DNA of 64,000 nucleotides, taken from Cucumis sativus (Eukaryota > Streptophyta > Magnoliopsida > Cucurbitales > Cucurbitaceae). Position 1 is the stretch's first letter. The number at the start of each line of letters is the position of its first letter. The stretch is from assembly GCF_000004075.3 (NCBI RefSeq), contig NC_026658.2:23858075-23922074 (forward strand). The letters are read 5' to 3'. Shown piece by piece: positions 1 through 12,360 of the stretch. Below the pieces are notes generated by a model. That model was not told the DNA's origin. It worked only from the letters and a program-made list of their open reading frames with translations, and ran no database searches. Position numbers and translations under genes: made by a program.

Positions 1-3000
1 TAAATATGAACATCTCTTTATGCTCCCAACCATCTTAGTTCAAATTCCCATTTAATTTTTTTCCCTTTCTTTTCAAAAGCTTAATCTAATTTGACCTTAG
101 AAAAATATATATATATATAATTGATTTGATCGTTCTTATAACGTAGGATTAATAAAATTATTATTTATGATTAAAATTAGATTCTTAAAAAATGAAATAG
201 CGAAACATTTATACTTTATAAATATTCATTTATTTATTATATTAAAAGTTGAATAAGTTTGTTTATAGTGGATTTTGGTGGTAGTGCCTACCACTTGGAT
301 ATTGGAGACCAAAATTAACTTTATAATATACCATAAATATAATGTTGTTTAGTAGTCCAAATTAATAGATATCATGTACTTTTCAACCAATATTTGACAT
401 AGTCCTCCAATTAGGTATGTAATTCTATAATAATATAAATTTAATACAAATAATTGGGTCATTTTCTTTTGTTGTTTTCTTGTGATGATTGAAAAGAGTG
501 ATTTGAATATTATCATGCAAAATTTTCTATTATATGTTTTTTTTTTTCTTTTCTTTTCGTGGGGTGAGAGTGGGGGAGCTTCTACAAATTCCATTCTTAA
601 TTTAAATCCCTATTTTTTTAAATGAATTTTGCATCATATATTCACTAATTAAATATTCTTTTTTAGGTTAAAATCAATAACCTTCCCTTTTTATTTACAC
701 GTGTGTTCTTCTCGTTTGTTCTGTAGATTGTGTTCTTTTAAGATAGACTTAACAAAATGTTCGTTTTGGATTTATGAACTTTAATACCATCTTGAATCGG
801 ATAAGTATTTTCTATCTCAAAACAAATTGATAATAAGTTACGATAACAAATTTAAAGAGTAAAAATTAACAAAAAAAAAAATTAAATAGTTACCAAATAG
901 ATCATAAATATTATACACGTGAAAGTTCAAAGAGTAAGCCTACGGTTTAACTCAATTATATGTTAAATACAGTTTTTAACTCATTTCTGATTATGGAATT
1001 AGTGAGGTTTGATGTGTTAATGACTGACTTGTGATTTGGAAGCAATATTAGTTTAATAATTTGTTACGTCTCAATTTAAACTCAAATGAAAGATGTAATA
1101 TAAACTATAAGGTTAATAATGGTAATTGAAATCAATTAGCAAAGTGCAAACATTAATATGTAGTGGACTAGTTCTAATCCAGGTGAGTTGAGAAATACTA
1201 TTCAATTTCTATGCTATAAATCAAAATTTCACGTTCAAAAATTTATTATATTTTGTAAATATTTTAATTCATTTCGTTAGATTTAAAAATCAAATATGAT
1301 TGATTATTATTGTTGTTATTATTATTTGATTTTGGCATGGACAAGATTTGAAAATTATGAGTGTTTTGACTTTTTAATTTGTAGACCAACCCATATTTTC
1401 TCTCATTTTCTTTTGATCTCCTTCTCTTAATTAGATCAATATATAATCAAGTGCAAAGCATATATGTGAAGTTGAATAATAGTTTTCTACATTTTGACAT
1501 TTTCAATGCATCTTCTACATTTTTTATTTTAAAAAAAATAGTAGAATTAAGCATATTCTATAAAGATGTAGATAGATGATTTGGAAACTTTCTTTTGGAC
1601 TATTTTGTTTTTTTTAAAAAAAAAAATTAAGTTTGATTGTATGTTCATGTTGTTTATGTCACCTCTTGATTAAAAAACGAAATTCATCTTCACAATCATG
1701 CATATTTTAATTAATCAAATTTATTAAAATTAGCATAAGTGACAATCAAAAGTTCGATTTTCCTTTAAAAAACAATAATTAAATTGTAACTTTTTTATTA
1801 TGATCACTATTTTTCACTATTTTAATGTTTAATAGACATTATTCTACACTATAGATTTATTTGAGTCCTTTTAGTCCAAAGAAAAATTGGCTTTTGTTAA
1901 ATAATCAATATGAAGTATTTTTTAAAAATGGTTAAATTACAATTTTCTTTCCTTCGTAATATACTATTTGAAAACAATTTTATATTCAAACAACTTTTGA
2001 AGGCCAAAAACAATTTTTTAAGCTGTATTTTTTCCAAATAAATAAATAAAAGTGAGGAAAATGGACATTGTTTTATAAAAGCTTAAAAATCTGAAATCTA
2101 AAAACTAAACCAATATATTAAAAAAAAAGCATTAATAAATTAGACTAAAATATTATTTTGATGTATTTTAAGTTGTCGTAAATAAATCTTAACTTTAATC
2201 TATGTATTTATCAATAAATCTTAATCTTATTATTCAAATAAATTTTACTGTATTAAAATTGGTTCAATAATAATAGTAATGATTTTTTTTTATTTTTTAT
2301 TTGCAAAAAAGAATCACTACATATATATATTTTCAAAATTTATAAAGAAATATTATAGAGTTCAACTAAAGAAGGAAAAAAAAAACAGACAATAAGCTAT
2401 ATAAAGTGATTATTATGAAGATTTATTGGACATTTAAAAACACATTAACCTTTTTTCTTCGTGGATGGGTGGACCATTACAGACTCGACTAATCTCACGA
2501 GACGTAGATATTTTAACAAAAAATACATTAGAGAGAAATCAGCTCAGCCTACTTAATAATTGAGGATGAACAAACTTGCAACTTGTACCATCTGCATTTA
2601 CAAAGACAACCAAACATCTAGACCATAGCCTCCTGACCACAAGCTTTACAAAAAAGAAAAATTAATGAGAGAAGAACTGCCTCTGACCACCAATTTTTTC
2701 ACTGGAAGTGTTATTAAAGAACTCCATCCCCTTCAACTTTTAACTTTCAACTTTAATCAATCACATGCACATGAGCAAAGTTATTCAACTAATTCTGGTT
2801 GGGATTGTGGAAAAAGAATTGCCAAAATCAAATTGTCCATACTTAGATGATGATGGCATTAACATACTGCCAGTAACGTTGTCCTGCAATCAAGAAATAT
2901 CATGGTCCTACAGTTTGATAAATGTACAACAGGATGAGGAGAACAGATCAGTAACTCCCCTTTGTTTGTTTTCAACATTTGGTAGCTATCTTATTTGATC

Positions 3001-3400
3001 TTATAGACTTCTAGAACAATAGGAAAAGCCAACGGAACAATTGAAATAATAAGTTATCTCAATAGGAAAATTAGCTTCTATTTTACATAATATGTAAATC
3101 GAGAAGAACTGCACGATCCTAAACAGGAAAATAACACACTTTCAATATGCTCTCACAAGTGAAATAATCAGGGAGTTGAGTTTCTAGCATTGATGCAGGT
3201 GAAGTGAGACAACAAAGTGATTGACCCGCACTTTTGAACTCATCAAAACTTGCTTTTCATATTCATTACTCCTGACGCTTCTAGAGAGATTGCGATTTAG
3301 AAGTACCTCAAGATGAGGATATACTTACATTGCGTTGTGCCGCCAAGGACGGAAAATTGAAATACTTCGGGTACTTGGAAGTGAAATCGAGGAATAACAA
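1..3400. other. AT-rich intergenic spacer, no gene seen
   Basis: The stretch has very high A+T, many homopolymer runs and no open frame longer than about 80 codons. None of the short frames resembles a known protein. From about 3050 onward the base composition is more balanced, which fits the 3' untranslated region and downstream flank of the minus-strand gene that ends at 3426. No transposon ends or RNA genes were recognised. Confidence 0.6.
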
Positions 3401-3425
3401 TCGAAATTCGAGTTCCATTAAACTA

Positions 3426-6400
3426 TCAACAAAGAGATTGAGCTACAGTTTTGAACTCGTTCAGGCATGTTTGTAGCGTCTTTTGACGCTTTTGGAGAGA
3501 CTGTCTTTCATTCTGAAGTACCTCAATAGCACCTGGAGCTACGAACATGTCTGTGAACTTCTCGTCATTCACGGCAAATAATTCCAAAGAGAGTGCCACC
3601 ACAAGTCTTTCTCGACTGCAGGAAGGCATATATAACGAGCAACAATGAGTAATTGCCAACAAAAGTTGAATAGTTTCTTTTTGTATTTGTTTCTTGAAGA
3701 AAATTAAACTGTCTTCTTTACCTCATTGTCATATAATATATCTATTTTTATAAACATTTACAACTCTGAGCAAATTTGGGAATAATAGCCAACTTACCAA
3801 GGTGTTAAAAATCCAGAATTCAGTGTAGACATCACACTTCGCTCGATGAGAACTTCACGAATCCGAGCAAAATGTTGCGCTGCGGATGAGCAAATTTCTG
3901 TGTAAGCTGAGCTACATCTTGAACTTCCATCACCATTACCAAATAAAGTTCCACAACCATCTTGACCACCTATCCGGCTAGAGTTTTTTATTCTTGAAAC
4001 CCTTTTTCGAACTCCAATATCCATCCCATTCCCAAGTTCCTTCTTTACTCCATACCCAGCATCATTAGGTTGTTCTGGTGATGGAGTCTCAGGAACGGTA
4101 ATTTGGCATTCTCGAAGGGCATCTCTAGATTCTGTACCTTTTCCTGGTGTTATCTGCTGTATGTTCTTTTCTGGAGGTATGTTCTCCTGATCCTTCATTG
4201 TTTCATCGCGAGATACTCCACCACAATCAGACAATTCAAAGGAGAACAAACTAATCCGATTGATTTTCTGGAAAGATGATGCATTTGAGAGAGAGCCTCC
4301 TTCAAAGTCGTTCTCATAGCAGACAAGTGAATATGGGCTCGTAACAGAATCTAGATGGTGACGAAGTAGTTGCTTGCACTGTTTAGCAAGATCCTTAAGA
4401 AAACGATTGTACGCATGCCTTAAAGCAGCGTGAAAACCAACGTAGCCATCCATGTTGCAGTGCTTCTTCCCATCTGAAAACAAAAATCGTTGTTTGAGAA
4501 GGCACCAACCAGAAATGAATTAGAATGCAAGTTATTTTTTCCACTGAACAAACATAAAAGAAAATGAGAAGACCGATCCCCGGAATGATTACAGTTCTCG
4601 CTCATTCATGATTATAGATAAGTCAAAGATGAAGTTCTATAGAAGTTGCAAAGAAAGAGAAAAACCCCAAGAAAAGTGAATAAATGAAGGCAAACTGGGC
4701 GAAGTCTTTTTACTTTGCGATTCATAGGCACGATTTCTTTCCAGAGCAAGATCAAAAAGATTTTCCAATACAAAAGCTAGACGATCACAAGCAGTATCTA
4801 GAAGAGGAGCAAGCCATGATCGTGCAGCAGCACGGGCAATCTCTGCAGCTGCCTCAGTCAACCCCCTACCTCCACGTTTGCCAGCATGAGCAAGTAATAT
4901 GTTTGCTACCTGTTTCCAAGAAGCAAAGGAGCTTAAGCAATAGTTGATTGGAAAATTAATCAAAATTGAAGAATGAGTGATCCTTGCCTTCTCTCTTGAA
5001 ACTGAAGGACACTCAATGGAGTAAGCAGCACATCGAAACTCAAACATTACTCTTTCAAAAGCAGCACCACCATACAATCGAAGACTAGAGTTGGCAGGTT
5101 TGACTTCTGTTATGACACCAGGCCAACTTCCGATACCACTTCCTAACTGTTCCTCTAAAGTAGTTTTCCCCCATTGCTCTGGGGCAGGATCCGCAGCTCC
5201 TTCAATCAATGCGCTCTTTACCATAGATGAACAGAAAGAAATTATTTTATTAGTCTAGAAGTTAAACTCAGTTAATGAGAGAGTGATATGAAAGAAAGAG
5301 TAAAAACATTAAGAAATGCAAAAACTATAGTAAATAAGTGATGAGGAAACATGACACAATTTTCAAAACTAAAAACTAAACAAATTGTTATCACATGGGA
5401 CCTTAACAATTCAGTGATATTTCATTCACGCTGTAGAAAGTTCAAGCAAAAAAAAAGATGGTTGATTTGCAGCTCAGATGGATATGAAATGTGAAAGCAG
5501 TTTTAAACATATGACACAAATTTGGATCTTCAAAATGTTGGTGTTCCCAATCCAAAGTCCAGATAAAAGATTGCAAACAATAAGTAAATTATAAACTGTT
5601 GGTGATGTATAATTAAATTTGCTTTCAACCACTAGCTTATGCTTTTGGATGAATTGATGGTTCAAGCCCTGCATTGTCGTTTCCTCCTCAATTAAAATCA
5701 ATTTCTGGACCTTTCAAATATTTCAATAATTAAATTTACCATCAACCACTGGCTTATCCTTTTGGATGAATGGGTGGTTCAATATAGATAAAAACCTACA
5801 ATCACAAATGTCAACTTCAAGAAACTACTCACCACATGATTGCTGATAGAAGCCGTGTACAACATAGCAGATCTCCTAAGATGTGCAATATCGGAAGTTG
5901 CTTGTATTTTTGAGTCCATTCTACATAGTTCAGATGAAACTTCGACACAACGTTGCTCTAACAGAGCCAAAGTTGCTGGAGCCGCTTCCTTGTATCTCTT
6001 CTGAAGCTCAGATTCTAAATATTCCCTGAGGCAGCCAAAACCAATGTAAGACCTATATTTCTCTTCGTCAAACCCTCCCTTGACACCATCACGTAGATGA
6101 CGAAGAACATCGGAATCCACTTGTGATATTTGTCGGCGAAATTCATCATTAGAAACAGTATTTCTATCCTTTGGCAGTGCCACAAAAAATGGGTGTGTGT
6201 TATCTCCAAGATAACCGCTGGCACTCAAATATTTATCCACTTCCCATCGGTCACCGAATTCCTGAGCATGAAAGAAATATCATAAAAGTTTATTCCTGCT
6301 GTACATGTTTCAGTGAGTTTTTTTATTTCATGAATTAGCAAAATCCGAGTCTTTAATAGCCCATGAAAATGATCAAAACGATTTTGATTCAATGACTCAA

Positions 6401-7501
6401 GTTTACGTAACTTTCTGGTGGTAAAATATCCATCTAACATTTCTTTAGAAAATGGGTTTCACAGTGTGCAATGAATTCATACATACCTTCAGACGGTTAT
6501 CAAATTTGGAGACAACAACTATTGTCCGTCTGAAAGCTGGATCAATTTCACGAATAGAATCCAACCACAAGGATGAACACCATTCTACACTACTTTGTTG
6601 AAGGAACAAGAGGATACGATGGGGAGGACTGGCAAGGGACTTCACCATTGAAAGAATTTCGTCTGGCGTGTTCTCTGGTTCTCCCTTCCTTGCCTGTTAT
6701 AAAGGAAAAGGATCAATCGATCACTGAGAAACGGGAATTAATATATGTTTAAAAGAACGTCAATTTTGAACGAATTAATCATATCATTATTGATAAGTTC
6801 TATACCAGACCTTAAGTACAAAGCCGGGGGTATCGATAATGGTAAGGTTGGGGCAATGTGCATATTCTGCTCTCATCACAATCGGCTTGGAAGAAACTGC
6901 ACTTTTGGTCTTCTTCAACAGTGCCTCAGTTCGAGACTTTATAATGTCTGCAATAGCAGATGCTAAAACAACAGGATTTCCATATTCTTCAGAATCTTCC
7001 TCCTATTTTCCCATAAACAAACAAAATGAATAATCAAGACAATTGAAATTCACTCAAATTATTTCCTATGAGGTAAAAAATGAATGATGAAACTAAAGCC
7101 CCAAGTATACCAACAGTAAACTACAAAGAGAAACTAAATAAAAGCAATAAGTGGACCTGAAATCGGCAGCGGGGATCGAGAGCAGTGGGATCGTGGACCA
7201 TTTGGAGGATCAAGGGTCTGCGTGTCCCCATTTCGACTTCGCGGACATTGAAGCGGAATCCAAGAAGGGCTTCTAAGAGAGAGCTTTTTCCATCGGATTG
7301 ACCACCCAAGGCAACGATCTCAGGAATGGGAAGCTTCTCACCAAACGCAACAGCCGCCGCCTGAAGGCGATTGTAGGCTTCGAATCGAGATCTGGATTCG
7401 GAGGCGTCCATCCGGGTGGAGTTCTGAAGCTTCCTCGAGGACTTTTCTGAAGGGGTTTTGGTTTTGGTTGGCGTAGTGAAGTACGAAGTGGAGGAAGCCA
7501 T
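3426..7501 (-). CDS. DRP5A: Dynamin-related protein 5A-type GTPase (cytokinesis dynamin)
   Basis: Large GTPase of the dynamin superfamily. The plant DRP5A family acts at the cell plate in cytokinesis and is related to the chloroplast-division dynamin ARC5. I join eight exons: 7501-7157, 7002-6811, 6693-6487, 6261-5833, 5215-4988, 4909-4714, 4473-3798 and 3615-3426. They give one frame of 820 residues, close to Arabidopsis DRP5A. Visible GTPase motifs are the P-loop GGQSDGKSS at 66-74, DTPG at 172-175 and SKFD at 241-244 in place of the usual TKxD. Middle and effector regions follow, with a variable stretch rich in charged residues and T/S-P sites near residues 520-620. The ATG at 7501 opens the same N-terminal pattern as the family. 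The intron after 4988 starts with GC (AAG|GCAAGG). Two TGGGCCT motifs lie 100-130 bp upstream of the start. Confidence 0.93.
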
Positions 7502-7609
7502 TGGAGTAGTGAAGAAGATGAAGAATAAGAAGAAGAAAAGGGGGAAATGGGAGCGGACAGAAGAAGATGAATTTGAATTTGAATTTCGTTTTAACGTTCA
7601 GGGGAAGGC

Positions 7610-7630
7610 TGGGCCTTTCAGTTTGGGCCT
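7610..7630 (-). promoter_or_regulatory. Two site II/UP1-like motifs upstream of DRP5A
   Basis: TGGGCCT occurs at 7610-7616 and again at 7624-7630 on the plus strand, so AGGCCCA is repeated 14 bp apart on the coding strand. They sit about 110-130 bp before the DRP5A ATG. GGCCCA (site II, UP1) motifs are known in promoters of genes active in dividing cells, which suits a cytokinesis dynamin. The functional link is inferred. Confidence 0.5.
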
Positions 7631-8114
7631 CCCCAAAATTTCATAACTATTTTCCATTATTTCCATTTTCAAACTTTCTATTTTTATATATATATTATGT
7701 GTTTATGTAACCTTCATTTCTTTCTTCTGCTTTTAAAAACAGAGTCAAAATGGCAACAAGCCAATTCATGTATTCTTCAGCCTGAAGACTTCAGGTATTA
7801 CACAAAAGGCAAATTTAAGGCCTCAAAATAAATATTTATGTATCAGCAAAGAAGATTGATCATCAAAGTCAAAATTTGGAAATACATTGAAAGAACCAAA
7901 ATGCATGTTTTTCAACAGTAAAAACACTGTGAACCTGACTAAAATGCCAACCATTATGAGTTGAGTCCATCCACAGTAAGGATGAAAATAAACAGAAATA
8001 AACATAATTAAAAATACAACTTATCCTCCTCTAAAAGCACCCACTCATCATCAGCAGAAAATTTTGTCTCATCCATAAAACCTCTTCTAACACCTAGTTT
8101 CACAGTTTTTTTTC

Positions 8115-11100
8115 TTAGAGAAGGTAGTAATAGTAATATCCAAGAACCAGAAGGATCACAAGTAACACCGCAGCACCAGCAGCAGCAGGACCAGCCCATT
8201 CCAAGTAATTGATCGACTTCTTGCGCTTCCGAATCACTTTCGGAACAGAATCCAGCCCTCTTTGCCTGCCAGGCCTCCTAACAACGGTCTCCTTTGGGAT
8301 TTTGGTCTTCACTGGAACTGGAGCTTCAGCAGTTTCATTAACCTTTTCAACCTCTGTGGATTCCTCTTCAACTGCATCAGCATCAGTAGGTTCTTCATCA
8401 GGAAGTGTGGCAAATGATCCAGATGTTGTTGCCTTCTTCTTTGCTTTCTTTTCACGGTCCTGAGGTGGTAAATACAGAAACTTGTCACTATCATTCATCA
8501 CGATACAAACGTAAGAGAAAAATGTAGTTCACTAATGTCAAACTATATGTGTGTGTATATAAATAATTTCCTTCAATTTCTTTTCTGCTTCCTTCTGAGC
8601 TCGTAGAGAGGCTTTTGCAGCTGCTTTCTCTTGCAATTTCTTCTTCCTTTCCATGGCTAGTTTAGCTTTTGCGATTTCCTCCGCCCTCTTCATTTCCTTC
8701 AATTTTGCAAGATCGACCTCGGGTTCTTTAGGGATGTCCTTTGACAATTTTTCTAAACCATGGATCTCATCCTCTGCTTTATCCTCTTGCTCCAAGGGCC
8801 GTGCGGACTTTCCGACTTTGTGTTTAACTTCCTTATCGACTTTCTGTGCAGGAAGAGTATCAGATGGCACTGGTTTGGGTTCTTCCTTAGTTCGTTTAAT
8901 GTTAGGTTTTGCTGCCATCTCAGTTTGAGGAGGTGCAGGTTCTGCAGGCGCAAGTATTGGCTTCTCATCAGGGTTCCTTATCCGACCATCTCTACTCATC
9001 TGCCGACCATCCAACGATGGAAGAATTCTTTTTTCATACTCATCCCTGAAAGCCTTATCACCATTCCAGAGAGACATAAACTTCTCAACCTGATCAACAG
9101 AAGTTTTGAAGTTACAAAGTGAAGCCATGAGCAATTGTGAAAATTAAGATTATTGTTCTTAACAAACCTCATTAGAAGCAAGCTCCTCAAGGGCCTTGAC
9201 GTCCTTCTGTGCAGCAAGATCTCTGGCTTTGTTTAAGAGTGATCGGCTCTGATAAAAGTGGGCGTTCTGGAAAACATAAATAACATCCAAACAAAAACTA
9301 TCTCAAACCCCATTATAACTAACCAGATGAATATTAAACGAAGGTAATATAAGAAACAAACCCAAACCCAAATTATACTAGAAAAGAACAAACATTGTTT
9401 TGAAACTCTCTTATTCTCTATGTATGTTGTTTCCATCTGTTTAGTTTAGGCTGAATTTGAAACATCAAGTTAAGAAACTTAAAATTGAATAGTTGCATTC
9501 AAGACACCCAAACTCCAAAGAAGCCTCAAATTACAGGATAAAAGGCAGGGACAATACTTCATTGGACTTGTATTTTTGTTTTCAATATCCTCTGTACTTT
9601 TAAAACCCCTAATCTTTAGATAAAATAGATCAGTCAAATCCAAACCATCGTCTTAGTTCGTCAAACTTAGAAGACAAAGTGAATTTAGAAAGAGATTGAT
9701 TATTATTCATAGATTATCAAAGTTTTCCTACATATTTCCTAAGTGTTCGATTCAACTTGTTCACGAGGGATGATTTAATATTCTATCATAGCTGCATGAA
9801 CTACCATCAACTGGCCTCCTGCAGAGAACAATATAAACAGTTATATAACTAAAATTGTTAAGATCAAGTAATCCAACACACCCCCTCATCACGGTTCTTC
9901 CTAAGTTGCTGAATGCTTTCGTGAGCTCTGCCTCTCTTCTCTGTAACAGAAGTTAGCTCATCCTGCAAAGTTTTAATTTCATTGTCTATTGCCTTCAAGG
10001 CATCATCGAGTTGCTTTATCTTGGCTCTAACTGCTTGTTGTTCCTTCCTCACTCCATCCAAATCGCCACCTATGATCTACATTGCCATAATTTGTAAGAC
10101 ATGTGAATTGATTGCATGACAGAAGTTAATTTGTAAAACAGAATCGAATTCAACTTCACAGTTCCTAACCTTGACTTGATCTTGGAGGGCTTCTTTCTGT
10201 ACCATCGAATCCTGAAGCTTTGCTCTCATAGCAGCATTAGCAATAACTTTCTCCCTCGTCCCTTCAAGCTGTTTAATTTCTCTTAAAATTTGCTTTTCCT
10301 CAGAAAGTGGAATGCTTTCATGTTGTATATGGTATTGCAGGCTCTGAATCTGTAGGCAGCAACCCAAATGGGATTAAAAAAAGGAAAATGAGGAGAGAGA
10401 AAGAACAAGATGCAGGATCAGAAGGAAAGAAATTAGTAGTTTTGAAATTTTCTAAAGAACTCAAATCACTTACAACAGCATTAAGCTCTTCCTCAGATGA
10501 ACATAAACCACCATTTCGACCTGCATTGTTTGCATTACGGAGCTTGCCAAGAGCTTGGTTAAGAGGTTCGATCTCTTTAATTTTCTCGTCAACTATTGAT
10601 TTAAATTGCCTGTTGTCATCTCTCAGAGCTTTCATCTGAGTAATCAACTCTGCTCGTTCCCCCTGTCAAATTATGATCATCAATTACATTCTTTCATCTG
10701 ATTGCATTTGCACACAGCTTACACAACTCAGAAGAAAAAAAATGCAACATTTTAACAAACAGGAAAAGTATATAATTTTTAATGCATCCATGTAATGCAT
10801 TTTTCCATGCAAGACTAGAGCTAGTTTAAGTGCCTCTACCAAGGTCAATGAGACATAACTCTAAATCCTTTTGAATTATGACTATCAATTTCATTCTTTT
10901 CATATAATATTATCTTTTTTCTTCCCCCTTTTTTTCTATATCCATAGATGTTCGGACCAGCTTAATCTGCAGAAATTTGAGTTGTATATTTTGCACATGA
11001 TAGAAAGCATTCCAAAAATTGAATAGTATATCATGCTTTAGATAGAAACCCTCTCATAATTTGACCTAACACCTATTCCTCGAACTAATTAGGGGCTTCA

Positions 11101-11660
11101 TTTGCCTCCATGCTTTAATCAGATGATTTCCCTTCACACGCAGAGTCATCACACATAAAATTAAGAGACCAACAAGGAAAGAGATATATGTGTGTGTTAC
11201 TTTTTATCGAATTATGCTTAAAATAAACAAAAGGTATACTATCATTTCCATTTCAAGCTCCAATTTGTTATATATAGAACACGCCTTTTCTTACCCTCTT
11301 TCCCTTAAGTGCTTCAGTGATTTGAAACCGAGCTTGACTCCTCTTCTGTATCTCTTTATCAGCCAAATCAATTTTGGCCTTGACATTCGGATCATCATAA
11401 GCCCGATGCCTCACGAAGTAGAAGGTATGGATTTGCTTAGGTGCAGGCCATTCATCAGCAGCATCTTTGGGGACATTGGTGGTTGAAGAACCATCTGCCT
11501 GTTCTTTAACGGGCTCATCTTCATGAGAACCAAATTTGATGGTCGCATTTTTTTCAGGCAATTGATCCAAATCTCCATTTTCCTTGCTTTTCAAAACAGA
11601 ATTATCTGCAGAATCCATCGGTCCATTCACCATCTCAAATCCAACAACCTCGACACCCAT
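8115..11660 (-). CDS. PPI1: Proton pump-interactor 1-like protein
   Basis: PPI1 family proteins bind the autoinhibitory C-terminus of the plasma-membrane H+-ATPase and sit on ER or plasma membranes by a C-terminal anchor. Seven coding exons are proposed: 11660-11295, 10662-10474, 10349-10170, 10076-9882, 9266-9168, 9089-8544 and 8459-8115. They give about 639 residues (Arabidopsis PPI1 is 612). The N-terminus MGVEVVG and the region DEWPAPKQIHTFYFVRHR match the family. Long coiled-coil stretches occupy residues ~95-370. A lysine/glutamate-rich segment comes next, and a hydrophobic anchor ends in a run of tyrosines at the C-terminus. The frame opens at an upstream GTG, but the ATG at 11660 is the family start. 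The end of exon 6 is uncertain: the only in-frame GT donor adds nine odd residues encoded by a TA/CA repeat. Confidence 0.9.
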
Positions 11661-11689
11661 AGCTCCCAACACAAGGGAACTAAAAGATC

Positions 11690-12132
11690 CTGATACAATA
11701 TGCCGAAAAAAAATTTAACCTATAATTCAGCAATCAAAACCAAAACCAAAACGCAAACGCCCCATTTAGTTAAGAAAAAAAAAAACCAATCCAAACATTC
11801 AAAATTGATTGACTATAACAACAGATTACAATTCCTAATAAAGTTTCAGTTTCAAAAGAACAGATCTCTTAATTAACAATGCGAAAAAGAAAAAAAAAAC
11901 ATAAGGCAACCCGATGAAAATTCTCGATAGATTCTAGAATTAGAAAAAGAACCCACAAAAGGGGGATTGAAAAGAAAGAAAAAGGGCATGAAATAACAGA
12001 ACATAACAAGCAGATGGTGAAAGATCAAACCTAATTATACGAAATCAAACAAGGGTATTCTAAAAAAGAGAATCACAAATTCCTAATTCACAGAGGAAGG
12101 GGGGAAAACCCAATAAAAGAAAGAATAATTAC
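11690..12132 (-). other. Intron in the 5'UTR of PPI1
   Basis: On the minus strand a donor (ACTG|GTAATT) ends a leader exon at 12133 and an acceptor (GTATCAG|GATC) restarts it at 11689, 29 bases before the ATG. The 443-nt interval is AT-rich with T-runs before the acceptor, like the coding introns of this gene. Confidence 0.6.
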
Positions 12133-12327
12133 CAGTAATGGAAGAGGGTAAATACGAAGAAGATGATGAGGACGACCCTTTTTGAACGAAGGGATCTCGA
12201 ATTCCGAATTTAGACAAAAACCCAGAAAGGAAAAAAGAAAGAAATGGGTCAGACCCAGATCTCGCCCTCTATTTTTAATCTGAAAACAACTTCTCTCTCT
12301 TAAAAATAGAGGGGGGGCTGAGAGAGA

Positions 12328-12360
12328 AATATATAAAGAAGAAGAAGAAGAAGAAGAAGC
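12328..12360 (-). promoter_or_regulatory. TATA-like box and GAA/TTC microsatellite at the PPI1 promoter
   Basis: AAATATATAAAG at about 12328-12338 reads as CTTTATATATTT on the coding strand, a reasonable TATA box. It is followed by a CT-rich leader, which is typical of plant 5'UTRs. Directly upstream lies a (GAA)n tract at 12338-12359, read as (TTC)n on the coding strand. The TSS is inferred to be near 12300. Confidence 0.5.

Noticed and set aside
2665-2998. Two overlapping short plus-strand frames downstream of DRP5A
   Set aside because: They overlap each other in different frames, have no homology I know and lie in probable 3' flank.
7458-7646. Plus-strand frame antisense to the DRP5A start
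   Set aside because: It is lysine/glutamate-rich from a purine-rich leader and fully explained as the complement of the DRP5A 5' end.
8574-9134. Long plus-strand frames opposite PPI1 exon 6
   Set aside because: They are complements of a lysine/glutamate-rich coding exon, a common source of false open frames.
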